Shown piece by piece: positions 15,134-22,553 of a DNA stretch of 24,905 bases. Both the position numbers and the translations under genes were made by a program. Location: contig JBLNBU010000020.1 in the NCBI GenBank assembly GCA_050260215.1, positions 1-24,905 on the forward strand, read 5' to 3'. Every line of letters begins with the position of its first letter. The first letter of the stretch is position 1. The notes below the pieces were generated by a model that was given only the letters and a program-made list of their open reading frames with translations, had not been told where the DNA came from and ran no database searches. This stretch comes from JBLNBU01 sp050260215 (GTDB lineage: Bacteria; Pseudomonadota; Alphaproteobacteria; Rhodospirillales; Magnetospirillaceae).

Positions 15134-16891
15134 TCAGCCCGGCCCGATTTCCGGCGGGACGAAGCGGTAGCCCGGATGGCGCGGCGGAAGGCCCATGTCG
15201 GCACGGACGACGTCGGCGAGCACGCGCCCCGACAAGTCCACCAGGCCTTCGAACTTGCTGCGGTCGTAGCGGGCCTCGCCGCTTTCGATCTTGCGGATGT
15301 AGTCGATGACGGCCGCGGCGGAGCGGAAAATGAATTCCGGATACTCCGAGTAGTACTTGTACGTGCACACGGTGTCGACATCGAGGACCAGCGACACCAG
15401 CCCGAACTGCAGGGCCTCGCTGACCACCGACGAGGTGCTGCCGATGCTGTAGCGCCCGTCGAGCATCAGCTCGTAGGTGTCCTGATCGGTGATCACCAGG
15501 TTGGCGGGCAACGGCTCGGCGGCCATGGCGCGGAACGGCGCGGCGTGGGGGGTGTCGATGCGTCCCGGCTTCAGCTTCAAATAGACGGTGCGGTCGGGAA
15601 ACGCCTCGGCGATGTCGATGGCGGCGCGATAGAAGTCCGGCTCGTCCACCGTGGTGTCGGCGAAGAACAGGATGTTGGGCGGGCGCGGCGTCTCCATTTG
15701 GCGCAGCTGGTCATAGCCCAGCCCGAAGCTGCCGACCGCCTCGACCTTCATCTCCGGCCGCCAGCGGCTGCAGTAGTACCGCTGGTACAGGTCGAGGCCG
15801 AACACGTAGTAGACGTCGAAGTCCAGGAACCGCAGCGCCCCTTCGCAGGTGCCCCAGGCAAGGACGCCGTGGGCAATGCCGAGGGACTTGCTTCCGCGCC
15901 GGCGCAGTTCCTGGCTGCGGATAATGTGGTCGGAATTGTAGTCGTCGCGGCACCAGAAATACCGGGGCGGCCGGTTGTCCAGCAGGGCGTTGACCGAGAT
16001 GCGCACCCGGGCCAGGCGCACCAGCTCCCAGAAGATGCCCGGGGCGGTCGACCAGTGGCGCCCGACGAGCAAGACGAGGTCGGCGACCAACTGCCGAAGG
16101 GCCTTGGCCGCCTGCACCGGTCCCAAGGGCTCGGCGGTGGGCAGGCAGGACGCATAGGGGCCGCTGAACTGGCGGAGCTGCCGGTACTGGCCGCCATTGC
16201 GGAACACCAGCAACAGGTCTTCCGGGGAATCGACGATGTCGGCAAGCACGCGGATATGGCGAGGCTGGCCGCCCAGGGTGGGCACGTCGGCGGCCAGCAG
16301 CACGGGCTGCGGGCGGGGCCGGCGCAGCCGCAGGGTCGAGACGATGCGGACGATGCCGGTGGCCAGGGCGGTCAGCGCATAGGCGAGGTTGGCCAGCGGC
16401 TGCCACCAGCGCGGCCGGAACCGGCTGCGCGCGGCACCCTTGCCGAACCAGAAGTCGTGGACGTCACGCACCTCGTCAGGCACGTAGCGGGTGCGCTCCG
16501 GGCCTACCTGCTCGAGCAGATATGCGGCCGGGCAGACCACGTCGTAGACATACTTGGCGGCGCAGAAGCGGAACGGGCGGGCGTAGAAATCGTCCTCGGC
16601 CCCGTCGAAGCCGAAATAGCCGGCCGCCCACGCCTCGACCTCGCCGTACATGTCCAGCCGTTCGGGCACGCGCCGGTCCAGGGCGGCCAGCGCGTCACCG
16701 GCGGCACTTTCGCGCGGCACGACCCGCCCCTTGCGGCCCAGCCACCGGACCAGGCCCTCGAACGGCCGGCCGAGAACATGGGCGGCGGGATAGGGCCACA
16801 GGACGCAGACGGTCTTCTTGCCAAGCAGGCGGAAAAGGAACGGGAGAAGCGATCCTTCGTGAAGGAAAGCAAACTCGACCTCACTTCGCAT
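15134..16891 (-). CDS. Putative glycosyltransferase-like surface carbohydrate protein
   Basis: I do not recognise a named family with certainty. The 585-residue protein has no signal peptide and no convincing membrane helix, apart from a short hydrophobic stretch around residues 170-185. The C-terminal third looks like a GT-B nucleotide-binding domain. ILFFADTTVDEPDFY is followed by VYLKLKPGR and by GSTSSVVSEALQFG at about 484-497. The last pattern resembles the SS/TxxxE-type donor-site motif of polysialyltransferases, capsule transferases and CDP-glycerol transferases. The middle has RDDYNSDHIIRSQELRRRG and LGIAHGVLAWGT, which fit an acceptor or catalytic site. Lying between ptmE-like and hisF-like genes, it could transfer the nonulosonic acid, but this is inference. 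ATG 16891 overlaps the ptmE-like gene by 11 bases. Confidence 0.7.
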   Translation of the reverse strand: MRSEVEFAFLHEGSLLPFLFRLLGKKTVCVLWPYPAAHVLGRPFEGLVRWLGRKGRVVPRESAAGDALAALDRRVPERLDMYGEVEAWAAGYFGFDGAEDDFYARPFRFCAAKYVYDVVCPAAYLLEQVGPERTRYVPDEVRDVHDFWFGKGAARSRFRPRWWQPLANLAYALTALATGIVRIVSTLRLRRPRPQPVLLAADVPTLGGQPRHIRVLADIVDSPEDLLLVFRNGGQYRQLRQFSGPYASCLPTAEPLGPVQAAKALRQLVADLVLLVGRHWSTAPGIFWELVRLARVRISVNALLDNRPPRYFWCRDDYNSDHIIRSQELRRRGSKSLGIAHGVLAWGTCEGALRFLDFDVYYVFGLDLYQRYYCSRWRPEMKVEAVGSFGLGYDQLRQMETPRPPNILFFADTTVDEPDFYRAAIDIAEAFPDRTVYLKLKPGRIDTPHAAPFRAMAAEPLPANLVITDQDTYELMLDGRYSIGSTSSVVSEALQFGLVSLVLDVDTVCTYKYYSEYPEFIFRSAAAVIDYIRKIESGEARYDRSKFEGLVDLSGRVLADVVRADMGLPPRHPGYRFVPPEIGPG

Positions 16892-17939
16892 CGAAGTGCT
16901 CTAGGTATATCTCATTGGCCATGGCGTAATCGTTGGGCTGGCCGATGTCGAGCCAGAATTCCCGGATCGGAAAGGCGGCCACGTTCTGCCCGGCGTCGAT
17001 CAGCTTGTTGAACACGTCGGGCATGTCGAGCGTCTGGCCGTTCTTGAGGCTGTCGAGCACCTCGGGGCTGAGCACGTAGATGCCGGCGTTGACGAACAGA
17101 CGCTGCACCGGCTTTTCGTCGATGGACACCACCATCTGGCCGTCCAGGCCGATGACGCCGTAGGGCACCTGCAGGCCGTACTCGCGGACGCACAAGGTGG
17201 CGGCGGCACGCTGGTCCGAGTGGTAGTCCAGCAGGTCGCCGAAGCTGACCTTGGTCAGCAGGTCGCCGTTCATCACCAGCACGGGCTGCTCGGGCTTGCC
17301 GGGAAGCAGGCTGAGCGCCCCTGCGGTGCCGAGCGGCTCTTCCTCTTCCAGATAGCGGATCTCGACCCCCATCGACCGGCCGTCCCCGAACTCGCGCTTG
17401 ATCATGTCGGCCTTGTAGTTGACCGAAATGAAGAAGTGCCGGAAGTTCTGCGAGATCAGCGTCTCGATGATGATCTGCAACAGCGGCTTGTCGCCGATCT
17501 TGAGCAGGGGCTTGGGCAGCTTGTCGGTCAGCGGCCGCAGGCGCGTGCCCAGCCCGCCGGCCATGATGACGACCCAGTTGTCCCGGGGCGCCCCGTCGGC
17601 AAGCATTTCCTCGATGGCGTCCAGCCCGACCACCCGGCCGCTGTCGTCGACGATGGGGATATAGCGCAGCCACTGCGCCGCCATCATCGCCTTGACCGCC
17701 TCGCGGCTTTCACCCAGGCGCATGGCCTTGGGCGAGGTGTTCATCACCTCGGTCACCGACGCGTCGAAGCGGACCTCGCGCAGCAGGGCGCGGCGGATGT
17801 CGCCGTCGGTGACGGTGCCCAGCAGGCGGTTATTCTCGTCCACCACCAGCGCGATCTTGGCCTCGTTGGCGTCGACGTGCTTGATCACCTCGACCATGGT
17901 CGCCGGAAGGCGCAGCAGTGTGTGTTCCCAACCGCGCAT
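16881..17939 (-). CDS. ptmE: PtmE-like sugar-1-phosphate nucleotidyltransferase with CBS domains
   Basis: This 352-residue protein has two N-terminal CBS domains (about 1-60, ending TVTDGDIRRALL, and 61-115, with YIPIVDDSGRVVGL). A nucleotidyltransferase domain starts VVIMAGGLGTRLRPLTD at about 123-139, with the following KLPKPLL, and has the metal-site motif VMNGDLLT. This architecture matches Campylobacter PtmE, the glucosamine-1-phosphate guanylyltransferase that starts the GDP-linked legionaminic acid route. The guanylyl specificity is inferred from architecture and context. It is followed within the operon by the glycosyltransferase-like gene, and its ATG lies three bases after the neuB stop. 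CBS domains might give nucleotide-dependent control of the pathway entry. Confidence 0.9.
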   Translation of the reverse strand: MRGWEHTLLRLPATMVEVIKHVDANEAKIALVVDENNRLLGTVTDGDIRRALLREVRFDASVTEVMNTSPKAMRLGESREAVKAMMAAQWLRYIPIVDDSGRVVGLDAIEEMLADGAPRDNWVVIMAGGLGTRLRPLTDKLPKPLLKIGDKPLLQIIIETLISQNFRHFFISVNYKADMIKREFGDGRSMGVEIRYLEEEEPLGTAGALSLLPGKPEQPVLVMNGDLLTKVSFGDLLDYHSDQRAAATLCVREYGLQVPYGVIGLDGQMVVSIDEKPVQRLFVNAGIYVLSPEVLDSLKNGQTLDMPDVFNKLIDAGQNVAAFPIREFWLDIGQPNDYAMANEIYLEHFDAK

Positions 17940-17942
17940 GGA

Positions 17943-19016
17943 TCAAATCCCGATCTGTTCGTCCGCGGCGTAGTCGCGGTCTGCGGTTTGCCGCAGAACC
18001 GACCAGTAGCGCATCGGACTGATGCCGCCGCCGGGACGCTTGATTGCCAGATTGGCGGTGTCGAAGGGTTCGCCCGCACGAATGGGCCGGGCCGCCACCA
18101 GGCTCTTGCGGGCGACGGCCAGGTTGCGGGCCTCGCTCGGGCGCACCGACTTGATGCCGTCGCCGAGCGCCAGCTCGACCGTCCGGATCCCCTCCACCAG
18201 CGCCCGCAACTCGGCCGGTTCCAGGGACGCCTTGTGGTCCGGACCGGGCAGGCTGCGGTCGAGGGTGAAGTGCTTTTCGACCATGGACGCGCCGCGCGCC
18301 GCCGCGGCGATGGCCACCGTGATGCCGGGCGTGTGGTCGGACAGGCCCACGGGCAGGCCGAAGCGGTCGGCCAGGGTGTCCATGGCGCGCAGGTTGGCAT
18401 CCTCGACCGGCGACGGGTACTCCGTGGTGCAATGGAGCAGCAAGACCCCCTGCAGCGCCGCACGGGTGGCGTCCGAGCGCATCAGCGACAGGAAGGCGTC
18501 GGGCCCCGCCTCGCCGTCGGGGCGGCCCGAGCGGCCGAAGGCGAGCGCCCCTAGGGCCAGCTCGATCTCGTCAAGGGTGCTCATGCCGGTGGACAGGACG
18601 ATGTCGGCCCCGGTGCGGCCGGCCTCGACCAGGTAGGGGCCGTTGGTTACCTCGCCCGAGGCGATCTTGATGCGCGGCAGCTTCAGGCGGACGGCAAGGA
18701 AACGGATGCTGTCCACGTCGAAGGGAGTGGCGAGGAACGAGATGCCCCGCATCGCGCACCGCTCCATCAGCAGCGGATAGGCGTCGTCGGCCAGCTCCAG
18801 GCGGCGAAGCATCTCGAGCTGCGAGCCGGCGTCGCCGGTGTTGGCGACCTGGTAGTCTGCCTTGGGGGCGAAGCGGCTGGTCAGGCTTTCGGCCTTGAAG
18901 GCCTGGAACTTGATGACGTCCGCACCGGCGGCGGCGGCGACGTCCACCATCTCGAGGGCGCGGTCCAGGTCCCCGTTGTGGTTGACCCCGGCTTCGGCGA
19001 CGACAAGGACGCTCAT
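17943..19016 (-). CDS. neuB: N,N'-diacetyllegionaminate/N-acetylneuraminate synthase (NeuB/LegI)
   Basis: This 357-residue nonulosonate synthase condenses phosphoenolpyruvate with a six-carbon 2-acylamino sugar. Features are AEAGVNHNG (8-15), IKFQAF (35-40), LATPFD (95-100), KIASGE (117-122), SDHTPG (226-231), EKHFTL (247-252) and GPDHKAS (258-264). A C-terminal SAF/antifreeze-like domain covers about 290-350. An insertion of about 25 residues around 160-185 precedes HCTTEYP, as I recall from LegI-type rather than classical sialate synthases. I chose ATG 19016. GAGGAG lies 12 bases upstream, inside the longer version that would start at 19049, so the long start is unlikely. It follows LegB with a 96-base gap that contains a possible small ORF. 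Confidence 0.93.
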   Translation of the reverse strand: MSVLVVAEAGVNHNGDLDRALEMVDVAAAAGADVIKFQAFKAESLTSRFAPKADYQVANTGDAGSQLEMLRRLELADDAYPLLMERCAMRGISFLATPFDVDSIRFLAVRLKLPRIKIASGEVTNGPYLVEAGRTGADIVLSTGMSTLDEIELALGALAFGRSGRPDGEAGPDAFLSLMRSDATRAALQGVLLLHCTTEYPSPVEDANLRAMDTLADRFGLPVGLSDHTPGITVAIAAAARGASMVEKHFTLDRSLPGPDHKASLEPAELRALVEGIRTVELALGDGIKSVRPSEARNLAVARKSLVAARPIRAGEPFDTANLAIKRPGGGISPMRYWSVLRQTADRDYAADEQIGI

Positions 19017-19099
19017 GGGACTGCGATGCTCCTCGTGGCGCCGCGGCACGGGCGGCCGGCGGCGATCCTGACGACGGAAGGGGTGCCGAAGCTGTTCAT
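19013..19099 (-). CDS. Possible 28-residue small ORF between legB and neuB
   Basis: An ATG at 19099 opens a 28-residue frame whose TGA overlaps the neuB start codon as ATGA. The peptide is basic and rich in Arg, Ala, Gly and Ser, with no recognisable domain. There is no convincing ribosome-binding site of its own. It may be chance in GC-rich DNA, or a short leader that couples translation of neuB to legB, since neuB's own GAGGAG is rather far from its ATG. I list it only as a candidate. Confidence 0.2.
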   Translation of the reverse strand: MNSFGTPSVVRIAAGRPCRGATRSIAVP

Positions 19100-19112
19100 C
19101 AACCGGGCCTGG

Positions 19113-20114
19113 TCAGAGGTTGTAGATGTCGGCCTTGTAGCGCGCCCGGTTCTCGGCTTGGCGGAACCACTCCACCGTCTCGGCCAGCCCGCGGCGAAAG
19201 CCGTCCACACCGCCGTAGGACGGCGTCCAGCCCAGGAGCCGCCCGGCCTTGGCATTGTCGGCCCACAGGCGGTCGACCTCGCTCTTCTCGGGGCGCAGGC
19301 GGACGTCGTCGCACTCGATTTCCAGGTCGCAGCCGGCCACTTCGGCAATCAGCTCGGCGGTGCGGCCGATGGAGACCTCGAAATTGCTGCCGATGTTGAC
19401 GACCTCGCCGTCGATGCCCGGTGCATCCACCATGGCCAGAAAGCCGCCCACCGTGTCGGCGACGAAATTGAAGTCGCGCGTCGGCCGCACCGCGCCCAGC
19501 TTGATCCGCCGCTTGCCGGCAAGCAGCTGGGTGATGATGGTGGGGATCACCGCGCGGGCGCTCTGGCGCGGACCGTAGGTGTTGAACGGGCGCATGATGG
19601 CGACCGGCGTCTCGAACGAGCGGTAGTAGGACAGCGCCAGCTGGTCGGCGGCGATCTTGGTCGCCGCATAGGGCGACTGGGCCTGCAGCGGGTGGTCCTC
19701 GGTGATCGGCACGAAGCGGGCGGTGCCATAGACCTCGCTGGTCGAGGTGTGGACCACCCGGCGCACTCCCAGGTCGCGCGCGGCGTTGAGGATGTTGAGC
19801 GTGCCCTTGACGTTGGTGTCCACGTAGGTGTCGGGCGAGTGGTACGAGAACGGAATGGCGATCAGCGCCGCCAAGTGCAGGACCACGTCGCAGCCCTTGG
19901 TCGCCTGGCGCACGCCGTTGGGATCGCGCACGTCGCCGGCGAACACGTCCAGCGACGCCTTGATCTGCGGATCGACCTCGTCGAGCCAGCCCCAGGAATT
20001 GAAAGAATTGTAGCAGACGAAGGCGCGCACTGAATGGCCGGCGCGGACCAGCGCCTCCGTAAGGTGGGACCCGATGAAGCCGTCAGCTCCGGTCACCAGG
20101 ATCTTGCTCGCCAT
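19113..20114 (-). CDS. legB: LegB-type nucleotide-sugar 4,6-dehydratase (extended SDR)
   Basis: This 333-residue extended SDR has the NAD motif GADGFIG at 9-15, the catalytic region STSEVYGTA and YAATK, and the blocks FNSWGWLDEVDP, AALIAIPFSYHSP and RPFNTYGPRQSARAV that I associate with Campylobacter LegB (GDP-GlcNAc 4,6-dehydratase). It would form the 4-keto-6-deoxy intermediate for legionaminic acid. ATG 20114 is chosen over 20135 because AAGGGAG sits about five bases before it. In transcription order it is the second gene, after neuC. The two partners expected next, the LegC aminotransferase and LegH acetyltransferase, are not adjacent and not in the window. GDP versus UDP preference cannot be read from the sequence; the PtmE-like gene favours GDP. 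Confidence 0.92.
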   Translation of the reverse strand: MASKILVTGADGFIGSHLTEALVRAGHSVRAFVCYNSFNSWGWLDEVDPQIKASLDVFAGDVRDPNGVRQATKGCDVVLHLAALIAIPFSYHSPDTYVDTNVKGTLNILNAARDLGVRRVVHTSTSEVYGTARFVPITEDHPLQAQSPYAATKIAADQLALSYYRSFETPVAIMRPFNTYGPRQSARAVIPTIITQLLAGKRRIKLGAVRPTRDFNFVADTVGGFLAMVDAPGIDGEVVNIGSNFEVSIGRTAELIAEVAGCDLEIECDDVRLRPEKSEVDRLWADNAKAGRLLGWTPSYGGVDGFRRGLAETVEWFRQAENRARYKADIYNL

Positions 20115-20196
20115 CACCGCTCCCTTTGACACCACGCACCGAGCTCGGGGCGCGGCCAGGATTACAGTTTTAGTTCCGTGAAAGCAACGCCGAGCA

Positions 20197-21360
20197 TCAG
20201 CCCTGCAGATTGCGGAAAGGCTTGTGCAAAAGCTCGTCGAGCGGGGCGGTTTTCAGCACCTCGACCATGCGCCGCGCGGCACTGCCGTCGCCGAACGGAT
20301 AGGCCATGCCGGCCAGCGAGGCGCGAAAGCCTGGGTCCAGCGCCCGGGCGATCGCCGCGGCGATGGCGCCGCGATCCTCGCCGCAGTCGATCACCGATTG
20401 GGCGCGCACCCGGCCCTGCTGGCGCGAGCCGATATTGACGGTCGGCACGCCCAGGGCCGGCGCCTCGATGATGCCGCTGGAGGAGTTGCCGACCACCGCG
20501 TCGGCGATGGCCACGCAGCCGAGATAGCGCACGCGGCCCAGGGACTGGACCAGCAGCGTCGGCCCCTGGCGTCGCCCGGCCCAGTCGGCCAGCAGGGCGG
20601 CGACCTCGTCGCGGCCGACGTCGGCATTGGTGCCGGTCACGACCACCGTCGCCTGCGGGACGGTGTCCAGCGCCGCCAGCAGTTCGGCGACCGCAGCCGC
20701 CTGGCCGGCGCGCAGGGTGACCGGGTGATAGGTGACCATCAGCAGCGGCGAGGCCAGCGCCATGCCCAGGCCCGCCTCCAGCTCGGCGCGGCCGGGCAGC
20801 GGCGTGCGGCGCAGGTTGTCCAGGGCCGGTGCGCCGACATTGAAGACCCGGGCGGGGTCCTCGCCCATCTGGATCACCCGGCGGGCGTAGTCCTCGGCGG
20901 CGACGAAATGCAAGTGCGCCAGCTTGGTCACCGCATGGCGGATGGCGTCGTCCACCGCCCCTTCGGTCGCTTCGCCGCCGTGGATGTGGGCAATGGGAAT
21001 GCGGTGCAAGGTGGCGGCCAGGGCGGCGGCCAGGATCTCGTAGCGGTCGCCCAGCAGCACCACCACATGGGGCTTCAGCCGGCCGAGGGCCTCGCCCAGC
21101 CCGGCCAGCCCCTTCGCCGCCGTGTGGGCGGCCGCCTCCGGGGTGTCGCCGGCCACCAGCATGTCGACGCGTTCGGCGATGGGGATGCCGTCGCGCTCGA
21201 TCTCGGCCACCGTGTTGCCGTACTGGGGACTGAGATGGGTGCCGCCGACGACGAGCTGCAGCTCGAACTCGGGCTCGGCCTGCACCTCCTTGATCAGCCA
21301 ATGAAGCAAGCCGTATTCGGCGCGCGTGCAGGTGACGATGCAGATTCGCCGGCGTGCCAT
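20197..21360 (-). CDS. neuC: Hydrolysing UDP/GDP-N-acetylglucosamine 2-epimerase (NeuC/LegG)
   Basis: This 387-residue protein of the hydrolysing 2-epimerase family has the N-terminal TCTRAEYGLL (10-19), LLGDRYE, HIHGGEATEGAVDDAIRH, which distinguishes the NeuC branch from WecB, VTYHPVT, and the nucleotide-binding GNSSSGIIEAPALG. The enzyme removes the nucleotide while inverting C2. In the legionaminic acid route LegG yields the 2,4-diacetamido-mannose-type precursor for LegI. ATG 21360 is supported by GGAG about eight bases upstream; a start at 21462 would run through the promoter region. It is the first gene of the nineteen-gene minus-strand run. It is not orthologous to the non-hydrolysing epimerase at 23537-24634. 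Confidence 0.93.
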   Translation of the reverse strand: MARRRICIVTCTRAEYGLLHWLIKEVQAEPEFELQLVVGGTHLSPQYGNTVAEIERDGIPIAERVDMLVAGDTPEAAAHTAAKGLAGLGEALGRLKPHVVVLLGDRYEILAAALAATLHRIPIAHIHGGEATEGAVDDAIRHAVTKLAHLHFVAAEDYARRVIQMGEDPARVFNVGAPALDNLRRTPLPGRAELEAGLGMALASPLLMVTYHPVTLRAGQAAAVAELLAALDTVPQATVVVTGTNADVGRDEVAALLADWAGRRQGPTLLVQSLGRVRYLGCVAIADAVVGNSSSGIIEAPALGVPTVNIGSRQQGRVRAQSVIDCGEDRGAIAAAIARALDPGFRASLAGMAYPFGDGSAARRMVEVLKTAPLDELLHKPFRNLQG

Positions 21361-21385
21361 GTCCAACTCTCCATAGGCCGGTCCA

Positions 21386-21414
21386 GGTCTAGACAGTCGG
21401 CCTGCCCTCGTCAA
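21386..21414 (-). promoter_or_regulatory. Putative sigma-70-type promoter of the minus-strand operon
   Basis: On the minus strand TTGACG (21414-21409) is followed after 17 bases by TAGACC (21391-21386), a reasonable -35/-10 pair. A start of transcription near 21379 would leave a 5' leader of about 20 bases containing the GGAG of neuC. The -10 overlaps a GTCTAGAC palindrome (21387-21394) that might be an operator. It is the only such pair I saw in this intergenic region, but matches this weak arise by chance. Confidence 0.4.
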
Positions 21415-21451
21415 GGTGCCCGGCCCCCTGGCCTTTCGTCGTGGACGCCGC

Positions 21452-21480
21452 TTGAAGCTCACCCGGAAGGTGGGTACAGT
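21452..21480 (+). promoter_or_regulatory. Putative sigma-70-type promoter of the plus-strand glycosyltransferase operon
   Basis: TTGAAG (21452-21457) and TACAGT (21475-21480) are separated by 17 bases, four of six matches each to the -35 and -10 consensus. A start near 21487 would give a leader of about 35 bases before ATG 21521. Together with the minus-strand candidate at 21386-21414, it makes the 160-base gap a divergent control region. Confidence 0.4.
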
Positions 21481-21520
21481 TCACCCGCCGTCCGGCAAGC
21501 GACCAGAATCGGGCTTTTTC

Positions 21521-22468
21521 ATGCTGTTATCCGTCGTTATACCGGTCTATCAGGAGGTTGAGAACATCCAGCCCCTGTACGACCGACTGATGGAATGCCT
21601 TCCCGCGGTCGACCGTGAGTACGAGATCGTCATCGTCAACGACGGCAGCACCGACGGCACGGGGGAGAAGCTCGACCGCCTCGCCGCCGAGAATCCGAAG
21701 CTGAAGGTGCTGCACCTGCGCCGCAACTACGGCCAGACGGCGGCGCTGATGGCCGGCATCCAGAGCGCTGCAGGCGACGTGATCGTGCCCCTGGACGGCG
21801 ACTTGCAGAACGATCCGGCCGATATCCCCAACCTGCTGGCCAAGCTGGACGAGGGCTATGACGTGGTGTCGGGCTGGCGCAAGGCGCGCGAGGACGCCGC
21901 CGTGACCCGGCTGCTGCCGTCCAAGGTGGCCAACTGGCTGATCTCGTCCATCTTCGGGGTCAAGCTGCACGACTACGGATGCACGCTGAAGGCCTATCGC
22001 CGCGAGGTGATAGACAATCTGCGCCTCTACGGCGAGATGCATCGCTACATCCCCATCTATGCCGCCTGGGAAGGCGCGCGCATCACCGAGATCCCGGTGT
22101 CCCACAACGCGCGGCGTTTCGGGCGGTCCAAGTACGGGCTGGGCCGCATCTTCCGTGTCGCCCTGGACATCGTGCTGCTCTATTTCATGGACCGCGCCTT
22201 CGACCGGCCGATCCAGTTCTTCGGCAAGCTGGCCGGCGGGGCCTGGGGCCTGGCGTTCGTGGCGCTGGCCTGGGCCATGTGGATGAAGCTCGAAGGCATC
22301 CGCGACTTCGTGCAAAGCCCGCTGCCCCTTGTCGGCATCGGCCTGGGCCTGGCCGGCATCATCTTCGTGCTGATGGGCGTGCTGGCGGAAATGCAGATGC
22401 GCATCTACTTCGAGAGCCAGGGCCGGACCCACTATACGGTGCGCAAGAGCATCAACGTCGGGCCCTGA
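21521..22468 (+). CDS. Family 2 glycosyltransferase, DPM1/ArnC type, with two C-terminal membrane helices
   Basis: This 315-residue protein has a GT-A domain (1-225) with SVVIPVYQEVENI, VNDGSTDGT (39-47), RRNYGQTAALMAGI and the metal-binding DGDLQNDP (92-99). Two hydrophobic helices follow at about 236-255 and 268-290. This layout belongs to polyprenyl-phosphate sugar transferases, which load a sugar onto undecaprenyl phosphate at the inner membrane face. The donor is not known. I chose ATG 21521 because the family begins directly with SVVIP-type sequence. An in-frame ATG at 21416 would add 35 residues spanning the promoter. No ribosome-binding site is seen before ATG 21521, where CTTTTTC precedes the start, which is odd for this window. 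It is followed after 85 bases by a second enzyme of the same type. Confidence 0.92.
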   Translation: MLLSVVIPVYQEVENIQPLYDRLMECLPAVDREYEIVIVNDGSTDGTGEKLDRLAAENPKLKVLHLRRNYGQTAALMAGIQSAAGDVIVPLDGDLQNDPADIPNLLAKLDEGYDVVSGWRKAREDAAVTRLLPSKVANWLISSIFGVKLHDYGCTLKAYRREVIDNLRLYGEMHRYIPIYAAWEGARITEIPVSHNARRFGRSKYGLGRIFRVALDIVLLYFMDRAFDRPIQFFGKLAGGAWGLAFVALAWAMWMKLEGIRDFVQSPLPLVGIGLGLAGIIFVLMGVLAEMQMRIYFESQGRTHYTVRKSINVGP

Positions 22469-22553
22469 CCAAGGGCCCCTCGCCCTTTGCACTGGATATC
22501 GCCTTCCGACCGGGTAACATACGGCTGTTGACCGAAGCCATGAGACGCATCCC

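Noticed and set aside
16881..16891. Overlap of ptmE-like and glycosyltransferase-like genes as a frameshifted fusion
   Set aside because: Both proteins have complete and family-consistent ends; an 11-base overlap is in keeping with the compact operon.
17943..19016. Classical sialic acid (Neu5Ac) synthase
   Set aside because: The LegB-like dehydratase, PtmE-like enzyme and the insertion before HCTTEYP favour a legionaminic-type acid, although the enzyme family name NeuB still applies.
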